64,000 bases of DNA from contig NZ_JAHQZT010000005.1 of the NCBI RefSeq assembly GCF_019061305.1, forward strand, positions 124,001 to 188,000, written 5' to 3'. Each line of letters begins with the position of its first letter. Positions within the stretch are counted from its first letter, which is position 1. The DNA is from Marinobacterium weihaiense. Its GTDB lineage: Bacteria > Pseudomonadota > Gammaproteobacteria > Pseudomonadales > Balneatricaceae. Shown piece by piece: positions 53,618 through 61,184 of the stretch. The position numbers and the translations under genes are program-made. The notes under the pieces are model-generated. The model worked only from the letters and a program-made list of their open reading frames with translations. It made no database searches and was not told where the DNA came from.

Positions 53618-54962
53618 CCATTAGCCCGTTGACGGGGGAGTCATGCTCCAGTCGCAGGTCAAAGGTATCCAGCGCACAAACCTCAAAGCCCAGTGCTTCA
53701 GCCTGAGTGCGGATATGCTTCCGGCTGTGCCGGTAGCGGCCCGACGGGTGCAGACTGACGTCTTCCTCATCACGACCCTGCTCAACCGTAAAGGCAAATA
53801 GCCCGCCCGGGAGCAGAGCATTCCAGATCAATGGCATCAGTGGTGCCAGGCTGCCGGTGTAAATCAGCACATCTGTAGCCGTGATCAGCCGAGCCGGTTT
53901 CATTGCGTGCAGGTATTCTTCCATCGAACAGCAGGACAGTTGGTCGTAAGCCTTCTTGCATTCCGCTTGGCGCAGCATTTGCGCTGACAGGTCACAGCCG
54001 CTCAGCAGTTTGATCGGCAGCTGCTTGCGCAGTTCCACGCCGCATAGTCCAGTGCCGCATCCCAGATCAACAGCCTCAAGCGGTGCCGATGTATCCAAGT
54101 ACTCGCGCAAGGCGCCGCACAAGCGTTCGGGAGCGTCATATCCCAAGCGTCCGCGCAGCCGTGACTCGAATTCGGTAGCATGAATGTCGTATAGGTCCCG
54201 GACGTAGCTGTTCGGTGCCGCTGCCGTGCATTGCCCTTCGGCTGCGCTGATCATGTGGCGTACGCTCAAATTGTCCGGCTCCGCTTCTGCGGCTGCGCGA
54301 TACAGGGGGGTTGCCGCAGCCGGATGCCCTTCTTCAGCGCAGTAATCGGCCAGGCGAATCAGCAGCGCCGCCTCAGCAGGTGGGTCCTGTTGCAGTATCA
54401 GGTGTGTACGGTCCAGCAGGCACAGGTTCAGAGCGCGTTCCGATTCGACTTCTATACTCTTGGGAAGTGGTGCCAGAGTCGACAGGGCTTGCTCATGCTG
54501 GTGCAGGTGGCGTTGAGCAACGGCGAGCGTCAGTTGTGCCTCGGCGACCTCAGCCAGTGGCGGTGCGTGCTGAACATAATCGAGGATGCTCTGCCACTGT
54601 TGCAGCTGCTCCAGTAGCCCGAGGTAGTTGAGCTGAAAAGCCGCTTCCTCAGGCTGCAACCGCAGACTGTCTCGACAGGCCGTCAGCGCCTGTTCCAGCT
54701 TGCCGCGGGCTTGCAGCACCAGTGCCAGGTTGTTGAGTGCCTGGGCCTTGAAGCGTGGTGGCTGTACCTGCTTGCTGGCACGGCTCAATTCCTTGGTGGC
54801 GGCCAGCAGGTTGCCGGCCTTGAATTGGACCAGCCCCAGCAGATGTCGGGCATTGAAGTCATCGGGGGTGTGAGCAAGGTGCTGCTGGCAGATGGCGCGT
54901 GCAGCAGTAAAGGCGCCCTGATTCATCAGCGCCATTGCTTCACTCAGACTGGGTGCGGACAT
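53595..54962 (-). CDS. TPR-repeat protein with C-terminal methyltransferase domain
   Basis: A 455-residue protein. Residues about 1-235 are TPR-like helical repeats (AICQQHLAHTPDDFNARHLLGL, LNNLALVLQARGKLEQAL). Residues about 245-455 are a class I SAM-dependent methyltransferase with motif I AVDLGCGTGLCG, CDLSAQML, and a late HSRKHIRTQAEALGFEV. The TPRs probably bind a protein partner or substrate; what is methylated is unknown. It is convergent with tmcA and divergent from the CigR-like gene. Confidence 0.87.
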   Translation of the reverse strand: MSAPSLSEAMALMNQGAFTAARAICQQHLAHTPDDFNARHLLGLVQFKAGNLLAATKELSRASKQVQPPRFKAQALNNLALVLQARGKLEQALTACRDSLRLQPEEAAFQLNYLGLLEQLQQWQSILDYVQHAPPLAEVAEAQLTLAVAQRHLHQHEQALSTLAPLPKSIEVESERALNLCLLDRTHLILQQDPPAEAALLIRLADYCAEEGHPAAATPLYRAAAEAEPDNLSVRHMISAAEGQCTAAAPNSYVRDLYDIHATEFESRLRGRLGYDAPERLCGALREYLDTSAPLEAVDLGCGTGLCGVELRKQLPIKLLSGCDLSAQMLRQAECKKAYDQLSCCSMEEYLHAMKPARLITATDVLIYTGSLAPLMPLIWNALLPGGLFAFTVEQGRDEEDVSLHPSGRYRHSRKHIRTQAEALGFEVCALDTFDLRLEHDSPVNGLMVILQRPA

Positions 54963-55062
54963 GCTAAACCCTTTGAAAAATGTAAAAGCGGGATACTAGC
55001 CCAGCATATGCAAAATGCAATCCGGCAGGATCAGGCCGAGTATGCAGAGGAGGTGACCAAAC

Positions 55063-55593
55063 ATGAAACAGGTTGTAGCAGGGTTGATGCTGGCGTTGGC
55101 TACCGCTCCCGTTTGGGCGGACAAACCTGCCTGGGCCGGTAAGCCGGCCGCGCCGGATGCGGTATTCCAGGGGCAGGAACCTGGCGGTCAGGGCCGGGAG
55201 CGGTCGGACGCGCATGAAAACCGGCTGCTGCCGCTCAGTCATCGAGAGCGTCGCCAGTTGCGGGATTGGGTGCTGCAGGATCACTATGGCTATCGGCCCC
55301 AGCCGGGGCAGGGCGGGGTGTTGCCGCCAGGGCTGCGCAAGAAATTGGCGCGCGGTGGTGAACTCCCGCCGGGATGGCAAGACAAGCTACGTCGTGGCGA
55401 GCGCTTCGATGATGATTATTATCGTTATGGCGAGCGTCTGTCACGGCATTATCTGGAGCGTCTGGGGTATGACGCTGAGGCGGCGGAATTGATACTGCTG
55501 GGAGGCAGGGTTGTGCGTGTGGCCGAAGGGCGTGGCACGATTCTGGATGTGGTCGAGCTGACCGATAAGGCGTTGGAGTTGATGGGCAACTGA
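55063..55593 (+). CDS. CigR/RcnB-like secreted protein
   Basis: A 176-residue protein with a signal peptide (MKQVVAGLMLALATAPVWA, cleavage after AWA). The mature part has RERRQLRDWVLQDHYG and LPPGLRKKLARGGELPPGWQDKL, the pattern of the CigR (anti-virulence regulator) family, related to RcnB. A strong GAGGAGGTGA ribosome site precedes the ATG. It is expected in the periplasm. In Salmonella CigR restrains virulence, but the function in environmental bacteria is unknown. Confidence 0.8.
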   Translation: MKQVVAGLMLALATAPVWADKPAWAGKPAAPDAVFQGQEPGGQGRERSDAHENRLLPLSHRERRQLRDWVLQDHYGYRPQPGQGGVLPPGLRKKLARGGELPPGWQDKLRRGERFDDDYYRYGERLSRHYLERLGYDAEAAELILLGGRVVRVAEGRGTILDVVELTDKALELMGN

Positions 55594-55617
55594 GCCGCAG
55601 GGGACTCGGTTGCCCGG

Positions 55618-55644
55618 CAAGGAGGGCGGGGTTATCCCGCCTTG
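55618..55644. terminator. Hairpin between the CigR-like gene and glrR
   Basis: GGCGGG / CCCGCC, extended by AAG/CTT-like ends, forms a hairpin between convergent genes. The glrR stop codon lies within it. T-runs are short. Confidence 0.45.
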
Positions 55645-57032
55645 CGCTTTTTCTCGACCTGCTTCAGCGCTTCCTGCTGAGCGGCCAGTGCCGCCTTGGC
55701 GTTGGCCTTGAACTGAGCCGCTTCCAGGTCGTGCTTGTTCAGCAGCTTGTAGAAGTCGGTACGGTTGCGCTGGGCAATCCGCGCTGCGTGGGTCACGTTG
55801 CCTTCGGTGATCTGCAGCACCTTGATCAGGTAGCGGCGCTCGAAGTCGGCGCGTGCCTCGTTGAACGACGGAATCACGCGTTCCTGGTTGGTCAGTGCCT
55901 TGGAGACCAGACCTTCCGGAATGATCGGTGAGGGGCTCAGGGCAACGACCTGTTCCATCACGTTTTCCAGCTGGCGCACGTTGCCCGGCCAGGCTGCCTG
56001 GGCGAGCAGGTGAAGTGCACCCGGCGAAATGCCGCGAACCTTGCGGTTATGCTTCTGTGCTGCCAGTGACAGGAAGTGGCGTGCCAGCAGAGGGATGTCT
56101 TCAGGACGCTCGCGCAGTGGTGGCAGCTCCAGATTGACCACATTCAGGCGATAGTAGAGGTCTTCCCGGAACTCCTGGCTGAGCATTGCGGTTTCCAGGT
56201 TGCGGTGCGTAGCCGAAATGATGCGAACATCGATGGGCACGCTCTGAGTTGAGCCGACCGGGCGGATAGTACGCTCCTGCAAGGCGCGCAGCAGTTTTAC
56301 CTGCAGCGTCACCGGCATGTCACCGATCTCGTCCAGGAACAGTGTTCCACCCTGAGCGGCACGGAACAGGCCTTCGTGCTGGTTAACTGCACCGGTGAAA
56401 GCGCCCTTGGTGTGGCCAAACAGTTCGGACTCAAGCAGCTGCTCAGGTAGTGCGCCGCAATTGATGGCCACGAAAGGCTGGTCGCCGCGTGCACTGGCCT
56501 TATGGATTGCCTTGGCAACCAGTTCCTTGCCGCTGCCGCTGGGGCCGGTGATCAACACGCTCACGTCGGATGCAGCAACGCGCTGAGCCTGGTCCAGCAC
56601 CTGATCCATGCGGTCGCTGTGACTGATAATGGCCGCACGCCAGCTTTGATCCAGGCTGCGCTGGGATGAATCCAGTGCAGCGCGCACGGTATCCAGCAGG
56701 TGCTGCTTGTCGATTGGTTTGGACAGGAAGCCAAACACGCCTTTCTGGGTTGCTTCTACCGCTTCCGGAATCGAGCCGTGTGCGGTCATGATGATGACCG
56801 GCAGGTCAGGCTGTTTCTGCTGGATACGGGAAAAGAGCGTCAGGCCATCCATGCCATCCATTCTCAGGTCGGTGAGAACCAGGTCGAAACCGTGCTGACG
56901 AATCTGGGCCAAGGCCTCTTCTCCGCTTTCAGCACAGCTGATCTGGTAGCCGGAGGCTTGCAGGCGCATCTCCAGCAACCGCAGTAGAGCGGTATCGTCA
57001 TCGACCAGCAGAATATTGGGGGTTGACGTCAT
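55632..57032 (-). CDS. glrR: Sigma-54-dependent response regulator GlrR (QseF)
   Basis: A 466-residue NtrC-family regulator. The receiver (1-120) has VDDD, phospho-Asp in LTDLRMDG and Lys in FLSKPID. The AAA+ domain has Walker A GPSGSGKE, the sigma-54-contacting GAFTGA loop, and Walker B TLFLDEIGD. The C terminus has a Fis-type helix-turn-helix (VTHAARIAQRNRTDFYKLL). With GlrK and QseG it responds to envelope state. In enterobacteria it activates glmY and rpoE. It is the third gene of the glrK-qseG-glrR operon. Confidence 0.95.
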   Translation of the reverse strand: MTSTPNILLVDDDTALLRLLEMRLQASGYQISCAESGEEALAQIRQHGFDLVLTDLRMDGMDGLTLFSRIQQKQPDLPVIIMTAHGSIPEAVEATQKGVFGFLSKPIDKQHLLDTVRAALDSSQRSLDQSWRAAIISHSDRMDQVLDQAQRVAASDVSVLITGPSGSGKELVAKAIHKASARGDQPFVAINCGALPEQLLESELFGHTKGAFTGAVNQHEGLFRAAQGGTLFLDEIGDMPVTLQVKLLRALQERTIRPVGSTQSVPIDVRIISATHRNLETAMLSQEFREDLYYRLNVVNLELPPLRERPEDIPLLARHFLSLAAQKHNRKVRGISPGALHLLAQAAWPGNVRQLENVMEQVVALSPSPIIPEGLVSKALTNQERVIPSFNEARADFERRYLIKVLQITEGNVTHAARIAQRNRTDFYKLLNKHDLEAAQFKANAKAALAAQQEALKQVEKKRKAG

Positions 57033-57035
57033 CTG

Positions 57036-57548
57036 TCAGTGCTCCTCACGCTGTCGCGTTATCTGTCGTTCCAAATCTGTCAAGGCATCCACCTGATCAG
57101 TCAAGGCGTCCACCTGACGTTGAAGCTCATCAGTCTGAACGGCAAGTGCATCGTGTCTGCGCTGCAGGTCGAGTTGCAGGCGCAGTTGACGCGTCCGTAC
57201 GTTCAGATAATGGCTGTAGCTGCAGTCGGGGTGAGCGTCCTGCAACTGAATCAAGATTCCATATGCCCGGTCCAGTTGTTCGAAGGACTGTCCGGGGGCA
57301 CTAAGCAGTAGGGCATGCAAGATCTTTTGCTGTCGCTTCTCGGCGTCAATCAAAAGCTGCTGCTTACTTTCAAGTGTAGACGAAATGTAACGGTGTTCAA
57401 GCTTTAACCACTCGATGATGTCGCTATCGGTGACGGGGCACGCTTCCGTTGGTGTGCCCTGGCCAGAGGTGAGCGGGGTACCAACAGACTCTATCAGCTG
57501 GCACCCGGCCATCAGGGACATGAATATGCAGATAAAAAGATGACGCAT
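57036..57548 (-). CDS. qseG: QseG/YfhG-like lipoprotein
   Basis: A 170-residue lipoprotein. The signal peptide ends in a lipobox LMAGC with Cys at about residue 16, then a helical body with a C-terminal heptad-rich coiled coil (RQVDALTDQVDALTDLERQI). Position between the kinase and regulator genes, and the lipobox, match QseG (YfhG), the outer-membrane lipoprotein that controls the kinase. It starts four bases after glrK; the frame is open upstream to 57629 but that part overlaps glrK. Confidence 0.85.
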   Translation of the reverse strand: MRHLFICIFMSLMAGCQLIESVGTPLTSGQGTPTEACPVTDSDIIEWLKLEHRYISSTLESKQQLLIDAEKRQQKILHALLLSAPGQSFEQLDRAYGILIQLQDAHPDCSYSHYLNVRTRQLRLQLDLQRRHDALAVQTDELQRQVDALTDQVDALTDLERQITRQREEH

Positions 57549-57552
57549 CGTG

Positions 57553-58971
57553 TCACTGTTCCAGTTTGGGCAAGTAAAGGCTGAATGCGACGCGGCGGTC
57601 GCGGTTGTGGCTGACCTGCAGCTGTGCATTCAGCGCATGGCTGGCTTGGGCCGCTATGCTCAGACCTATTCCTGAGCCTTTCAACGGGCCGCGGCGACGG
57701 TTCTGTCCCTGATAAAAGGGGTCGAACAGTTGTGGCAGATCGTCTTCAGGAATCAGGGGGCCCGTGTTGGCGACAACAAGCTCTAAAACTGAACCTGTTT
57801 GACAGGCGGTTACGGATAAAGTGCCATCGGCATCAGAGTAATGTACAGCATTGGAGATCAGGTTGGCCAAAATGCGCTGCAGCATATGTGCATCGGTGTC
57901 CCAATATTCAATGTCGCCAAAACTAAGTTCCACTTTAAGCTTTTTCTGCTCGATCTGAAGCGTAAAGGGCGTGATTATACGCTCGACCAGTGAAAGAAGC
58001 GCAACCTTTTCTTTTTGCAGGCGGTGCGGTTGTTGCAGCCGGTTATAATCCAACAACTGTTCGATTAATTCCTGTAGCGTAATGCTGTTTTGCTGTAATA
58101 ACTGAACGATTTCACGCTGATTTTGAGTTAGCGGGCCGGCCAGCTCCTCAAACAGAATGTCGGCGCCCTCACGCAGTGTGGTCAACGGCGTTTTAAGCTC
58201 ATGCGAGATGTGGCGCAGAAAGCGTGCCTTGTCCTCTTCCAGTGCTTGCAAGCGCTCAGCCAGCCAGTTCAGGTGTTCGTTGACTTGAGCCAGTTCGACA
58301 GGCCCCGAAAGCTTGGGGGTTGCAGAGCGTTGACCTTCACCCAGCGCGCGAATGTTATTGATCAGGTGCTGAACAGGACGGTTGATCCGTGCACTGAAAA
58401 AAAGAATCAATACGGTTGAGGCTAGCAGCAGCAGGCCGGCTTGCCAGACGGTACGGTTCTGCTCGGCTTTTACCTGTCGTTCCAGTTCGTTGAGTTGTGC
58501 GTTGAACGCACGGGTTTGGCTCTGGATCAGGTCCAGTGTGTCAGCCATCAGCCGGTCGAGCTGATCGGGTGTAAAGCGCGGCGGCGATGACTGCCGTGAG
58601 CGTTGTTCGATATCATCCAGCTGTATCCTGATGGCGTGTGTTCGGCCGTGCAATTCGGCTGGCAGTTGCAGGGTATCCAGCAGGTCACGGTAGCGGGTGA
58701 GCAGCTGTAGCAGGCGCTGCTGCAGCTCATCGCGATTGACGATTTCGTACTGGCGAGCGGCGCGGGTGATGTCTTCTGCCTGAATGCGCAGTGCTTCCGT
58801 TTGCTGGCTGCTCTGCAGCATGGCGCGGGCCAGGCCCCTGGCCTGCTGGGATTGTGCGACCAGTGCATTGCCCGATTGAAAGATCAGCACGGCCAGCGGG
58901 ATAGCTGCCAAAAAAAAGGCCAGCAGTACCAGCTGTTTAAGGGAGTGGGTATGCCATTGAAAACGCATCAT
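57553..58971 (-). CDS. glrK: Sensor histidine kinase GlrK (QseE)
   Basis: A 472-residue membrane kinase. It has two membrane helices (about 12-35 and 165-185) flanking a helical periplasmic sensor region of about 130 residues. A HAMP-like segment follows, then the H-box RHISHELKTPLTTLREGADIL with the phospho-His, and ATPase N and G boxes (NLISNAVHYSD, GSGIGLSIAAQASHA). It phosphorylates GlrR. It is the first gene of the operon; a sigma-54-type promoter lies about 110 bases upstream. Confidence 0.93.
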   Translation of the reverse strand: MMRFQWHTHSLKQLVLLAFFLAAIPLAVLIFQSGNALVAQSQQARGLARAMLQSSQQTEALRIQAEDITRAARQYEIVNRDELQQRLLQLLTRYRDLLDTLQLPAELHGRTHAIRIQLDDIEQRSRQSSPPRFTPDQLDRLMADTLDLIQSQTRAFNAQLNELERQVKAEQNRTVWQAGLLLLASTVLILFFSARINRPVQHLINNIRALGEGQRSATPKLSGPVELAQVNEHLNWLAERLQALEEDKARFLRHISHELKTPLTTLREGADILFEELAGPLTQNQREIVQLLQQNSITLQELIEQLLDYNRLQQPHRLQKEKVALLSLVERIITPFTLQIEQKKLKVELSFGDIEYWDTDAHMLQRILANLISNAVHYSDADGTLSVTACQTGSVLELVVANTGPLIPEDDLPQLFDPFYQGQNRRRGPLKGSGIGLSIAAQASHALNAQLQVSHNRDRRVAFSLYLPKLEQ

Positions 58972-59082
58972 TCAGATAGGGTTGCCGTCTTGGCGCAAAG
59001 GGGCGCGATTATTCCATTCAGCAGTCACGCAGCCTGTACTGCGGACTGGAAAAACATGTCAATCTACAAGGGAGTGTCAGAT

Positions 59083-59099
59083 TAGCAAAGCCCGTGCCG
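59083..59099 (-). promoter_or_regulatory. Sigma-54 (-24/-12) promoter for glrK-qseG-glrR
   Basis: On the minus strand, GGCACGGGCTTTGCT has GG and GC exactly 10 bases apart and matches the sigma-54 consensus TGGCACG-N4-TTGCW except for the first T. Transcription would start near 59073, about 100 bases before the glrK ATG. Confidence 0.72.
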
Positions 59100-59135
59100 A
59101 TTTTAAAATAAATCTTTAAAATCAAATGCTTGTTT

Positions 59136-59268
59136 GGTTCTTGCTGTGTGCAAGTGGGTGGAGACAGTTTTGGCAAGGCCTAACTGTCTCCAATTTGCAG
59201 TCAGTAAATTGGAGTATTATAAATTAATCAATAATATCAGGCGGTTGCGATGTCTCCAATAAGAGACT
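59136..59268. promoter_or_regulatory. Stem-loop and GlrR-like site cluster upstream of glrK
   Basis: Several overlapping inverted repeats lie here: GGAGACAGTT (59160-59169) / AACTGTCTCC (59182-59191); CCAATTT / AAATTGG (59190-59211); and GTCTC-CAATAA-GAGAC (59252-59267). The last fits TGTC-N10-GACT (59251-59268), one base off the GlrR consensus TGTC-N10-GACA reported at glmY promoters. A weaker TGCA-N10-GACA lies at about 59149-59166. They sit 50-170 bases upstream of the sigma-54 promoter, as enhancer sites should. Confidence 0.6.
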
Positions 59269-59274
59269 CCTGGG

Positions 59275-59481
59275 TCACTCCAGTCTGAACCCCAGGCGCA
59301 CGACAACCTGGTAATGCGCGATGCTGCCGTCGGCAATGTGCCCACGCATCTCCTTCACTTCATACCAATTCAAGTGATCAATGGTTTCAGCCGCCTTGGC
59401 AATGGCGTTGCGAATGGCATCATCATGGCTCTCGGTTGATGACCCGGCGACTTCAACGATTTTATAGATGTGCTCGTTCAT
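59275..59481 (-). CDS. Dodecin
   Basis: A 68-residue protein with the dodecin pattern HIYKIVEVAGSS, DAIRNAIAKAAETI, LNWYEVKEMRGHI, AHYQVVVRLGFRLE. Dodecins form hollow 12-mers that store flavins (or CoA). It is a single gene, divergent from the lipoprotein gene at 59612; its 3' end runs into the GlrR-site cluster. Confidence 0.95.
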   Translation of the reverse strand: MNEHIYKIVEVAGSSTESHDDAIRNAIAKAAETIDHLNWYEVKEMRGHIADGSIAHYQVVVRLGFRLE

Positions 59482-59611
59482 GTACCTGCTCCCTGTTCAT
59501 CGATCGGTCGCTTGAGTCTAGACGAACAGTGATGGCTGTGCTGTTCGTTCCCGTGCGGCGATATAGTATTCCGGGTAAAATGTGCGGCATATGAATGAGT
59601 GGATGTGAAAC

Positions 59612-60631
59612 GTGAGTTGGAAATGGCGTGAATGGCAAGAGTGGTTCAAACACGTGCCTGTAACAGTACTGGTGCTACCGCTGATACTTGCCGGTTGCAA
59701 AGTCAATGATGTGCGGCCTGGGCAGGGTAGCGGTTACATGGTTCGCGGGACATTGAGCCAGGAGGCGGACGGGTATCGTTTTGCGGCTTGTGATGTGCAT
59801 GACGGACAAGCGGTTCATATTGGTTCCGCCGCGTTGGAAGCGGCTTTTGCCCAACACAGCCTGGGAGAGGGGTGGCCGGTGTATGTAGAAGCCGTTGCGC
59901 GGCATGATGCCGACACGGGGCTGGCGCTGGTGGAGCCGCTGGTGGTGGGCGGATCGCTGGGCAGCTGTGATCATGTGCTGGCAGATATTGAGTTGCGCGC
60001 AGTGGCTGACGACGGGTCGGTCGTGTTTGATCTGCGTGAGGACCGGATTCGCGTACAGTATCGTGACCGTCTGTTGCAGCTGGGGTTCAAGCGTCCCGAG
60101 GTTGAACGTATGGGGGGCGAGCGTCGCTGGCGCCAGTCCATGTCATCCGGAAGTCGTCGTGGAGGGCATGAGCTGACATTCGAGCTGCGCAAGTCCCCGT
60201 GTACCGATGACGGCGGCACCTGGTATGCACTCAGCATGTCGGCCGAGCTGAATGACCGTTTCTACAGGGGCTGTGCCCGCCTTGGAGATCTGGAGCATTG
60301 GCCGCTGCGGCGTCAGTATGTCACCGATGATAGCGTCACGACCCGTCGCCTGAGCCTGGTGCTTGAGCGTAATGGCCGCTTTCGGCTGACCGAGGATTAC
60401 CTCAACGATCAACCGGTGCTGGAACGGGAAGGGGAGTGGCGGCGTCTCACGGGAGACCGGGTCCGATTTGAGCCGGAAGGCGAGGATATACCGCCATTGA
60501 GTTTCCGGCTGGCGCCGGATGGCCGGTTGTCACTGTCACGGTTCCATCCGGCCTACGGGCGCGCCCTTGACCTTCAGCCTGTCGGCCCTGTCCTGCGATT
60601 GAGCAGTGGCGAACTGGACTGGTGGCGCTGA
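59612..60631 (+). CDS. Hypothetical lipoprotein
   Basis: A 339-residue protein starting at GTG 59612. The N terminus is rich in Trp and charged residues, then a hydrophobic stretch VTVLVLPLILAGC with lipobox Cys at about residue 29, so it is probably lipidated. The rest appears beta-rich. A middle segment (YALSMSAELNDRFYRGCARLGD) resembles the GRTYxGCgR motif of COG3650-like lipoproteins, and the C-terminal part (LERNGRFRLTEDYLND...GEWRR) resembles NlpE/META-type beta strands. No function is assigned. GTG 59654 is an alternative start but would shorten the signal peptide. Confidence 0.75.
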   Translation: MSWKWREWQEWFKHVPVTVLVLPLILAGCKVNDVRPGQGSGYMVRGTLSQEADGYRFAACDVHDGQAVHIGSAALEAAFAQHSLGEGWPVYVEAVARHDADTGLALVEPLVVGGSLGSCDHVLADIELRAVADDGSVVFDLREDRIRVQYRDRLLQLGFKRPEVERMGGERRWRQSMSSGSRRGGHELTFELRKSPCTDDGGTWYALSMSAELNDRFYRGCARLGDLEHWPLRRQYVTDDSVTTRRLSLVLERNGRFRLTEDYLNDQPVLEREGEWRRLTGDRVRFEPEGEDIPPLSFRLAPDGRLSLSRFHPAYGRALDLQPVGPVLRLSSGELDWWR

Positions 60632-60634
60632 GTC

Positions 60635-61135
60635 TCAGCTCTTCAGCAGGCGGTCTCGGGCTTCATTGACCTGGGCGGCCAGCCAAGCGCTGCCCTGGCG
60701 ATCAGGGTGCAGTTTCTGGATCAACTGTCGATGGGCGTGAATGATCTCTTCCCGGCTGGCACCAGCTTTCAGTCCCAGAATGTCTAGTGCTTCCGCTTCG
60801 GTCATGCGCGCATTATTTGAGCGTTGGCGGTGCTGCTGATGCTGCTGTTTGTCGCGAGGGCCCTGGCGCTTCTGGTTCTGCCACCAGCGCGCCAGCAGGG
60901 GGGAGAATCGCAGTAGCAGCGGCAGCAGCTTTTTGAGGAACGGCAGCACCAGCGCAATCAGGGCGCCGAGCCAGTGCATGCGGCCGGTAATGGCCAGAGC
61001 GAGTAGGCCGATAGTGACCAGTAGCAGGATGATTTTCCAGCTAGCGCTGCGCCGCTGGTCAAGCGGCTGCGCCTGCCACCAGTACCAGCTGCCCAGTACG
61101 ATCACGGCAAACAATACCAATCCCAACGGATGCAT
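60635..61135 (-). CDS. Membrane-anchored J-domain protein
   Basis: A 166-residue protein. Three or so N-terminal hydrophobic segments (residues 3-20, 33-50, 55-75) precede a basic, glutamine-rich linker and a C-terminal J domain with helix II and the HPD motif (HRQLIQKLHPDR). It should recruit DnaK to the inner membrane; layout resembles DjlC or Tim14-type proteins. It is convergent with the lipoprotein gene (three bases apart) and 49 bases downstream of the acyltransferase gene, likely co-transcribed with it. Confidence 0.87.
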   Translation of the reverse strand: MHPLGLVLFAVIVLGSWYWWQAQPLDQRRSASWKIILLLVTIGLLALAITGRMHWLGALIALVLPFLKKLLPLLLRFSPLLARWWQNQKRQGPRDKQQHQQHRQRSNNARMTEAEALDILGLKAGASREEIIHAHRQLIQKLHPDRQGSAWLAAQVNEARDRLLKS

Positions 61136-61184
61136 GTGGACTCCTTAAATAGTCGGGACGGGTATTGTGCCTGAATTGCCCGCG

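Noticed and set aside
58972-59080. glmY-like small RNA upstream of glrK
   Set aside because: The stretch after the predicted start shows no terminator and no GlmY-like hairpin pattern; it reads more like an ordinary leader.
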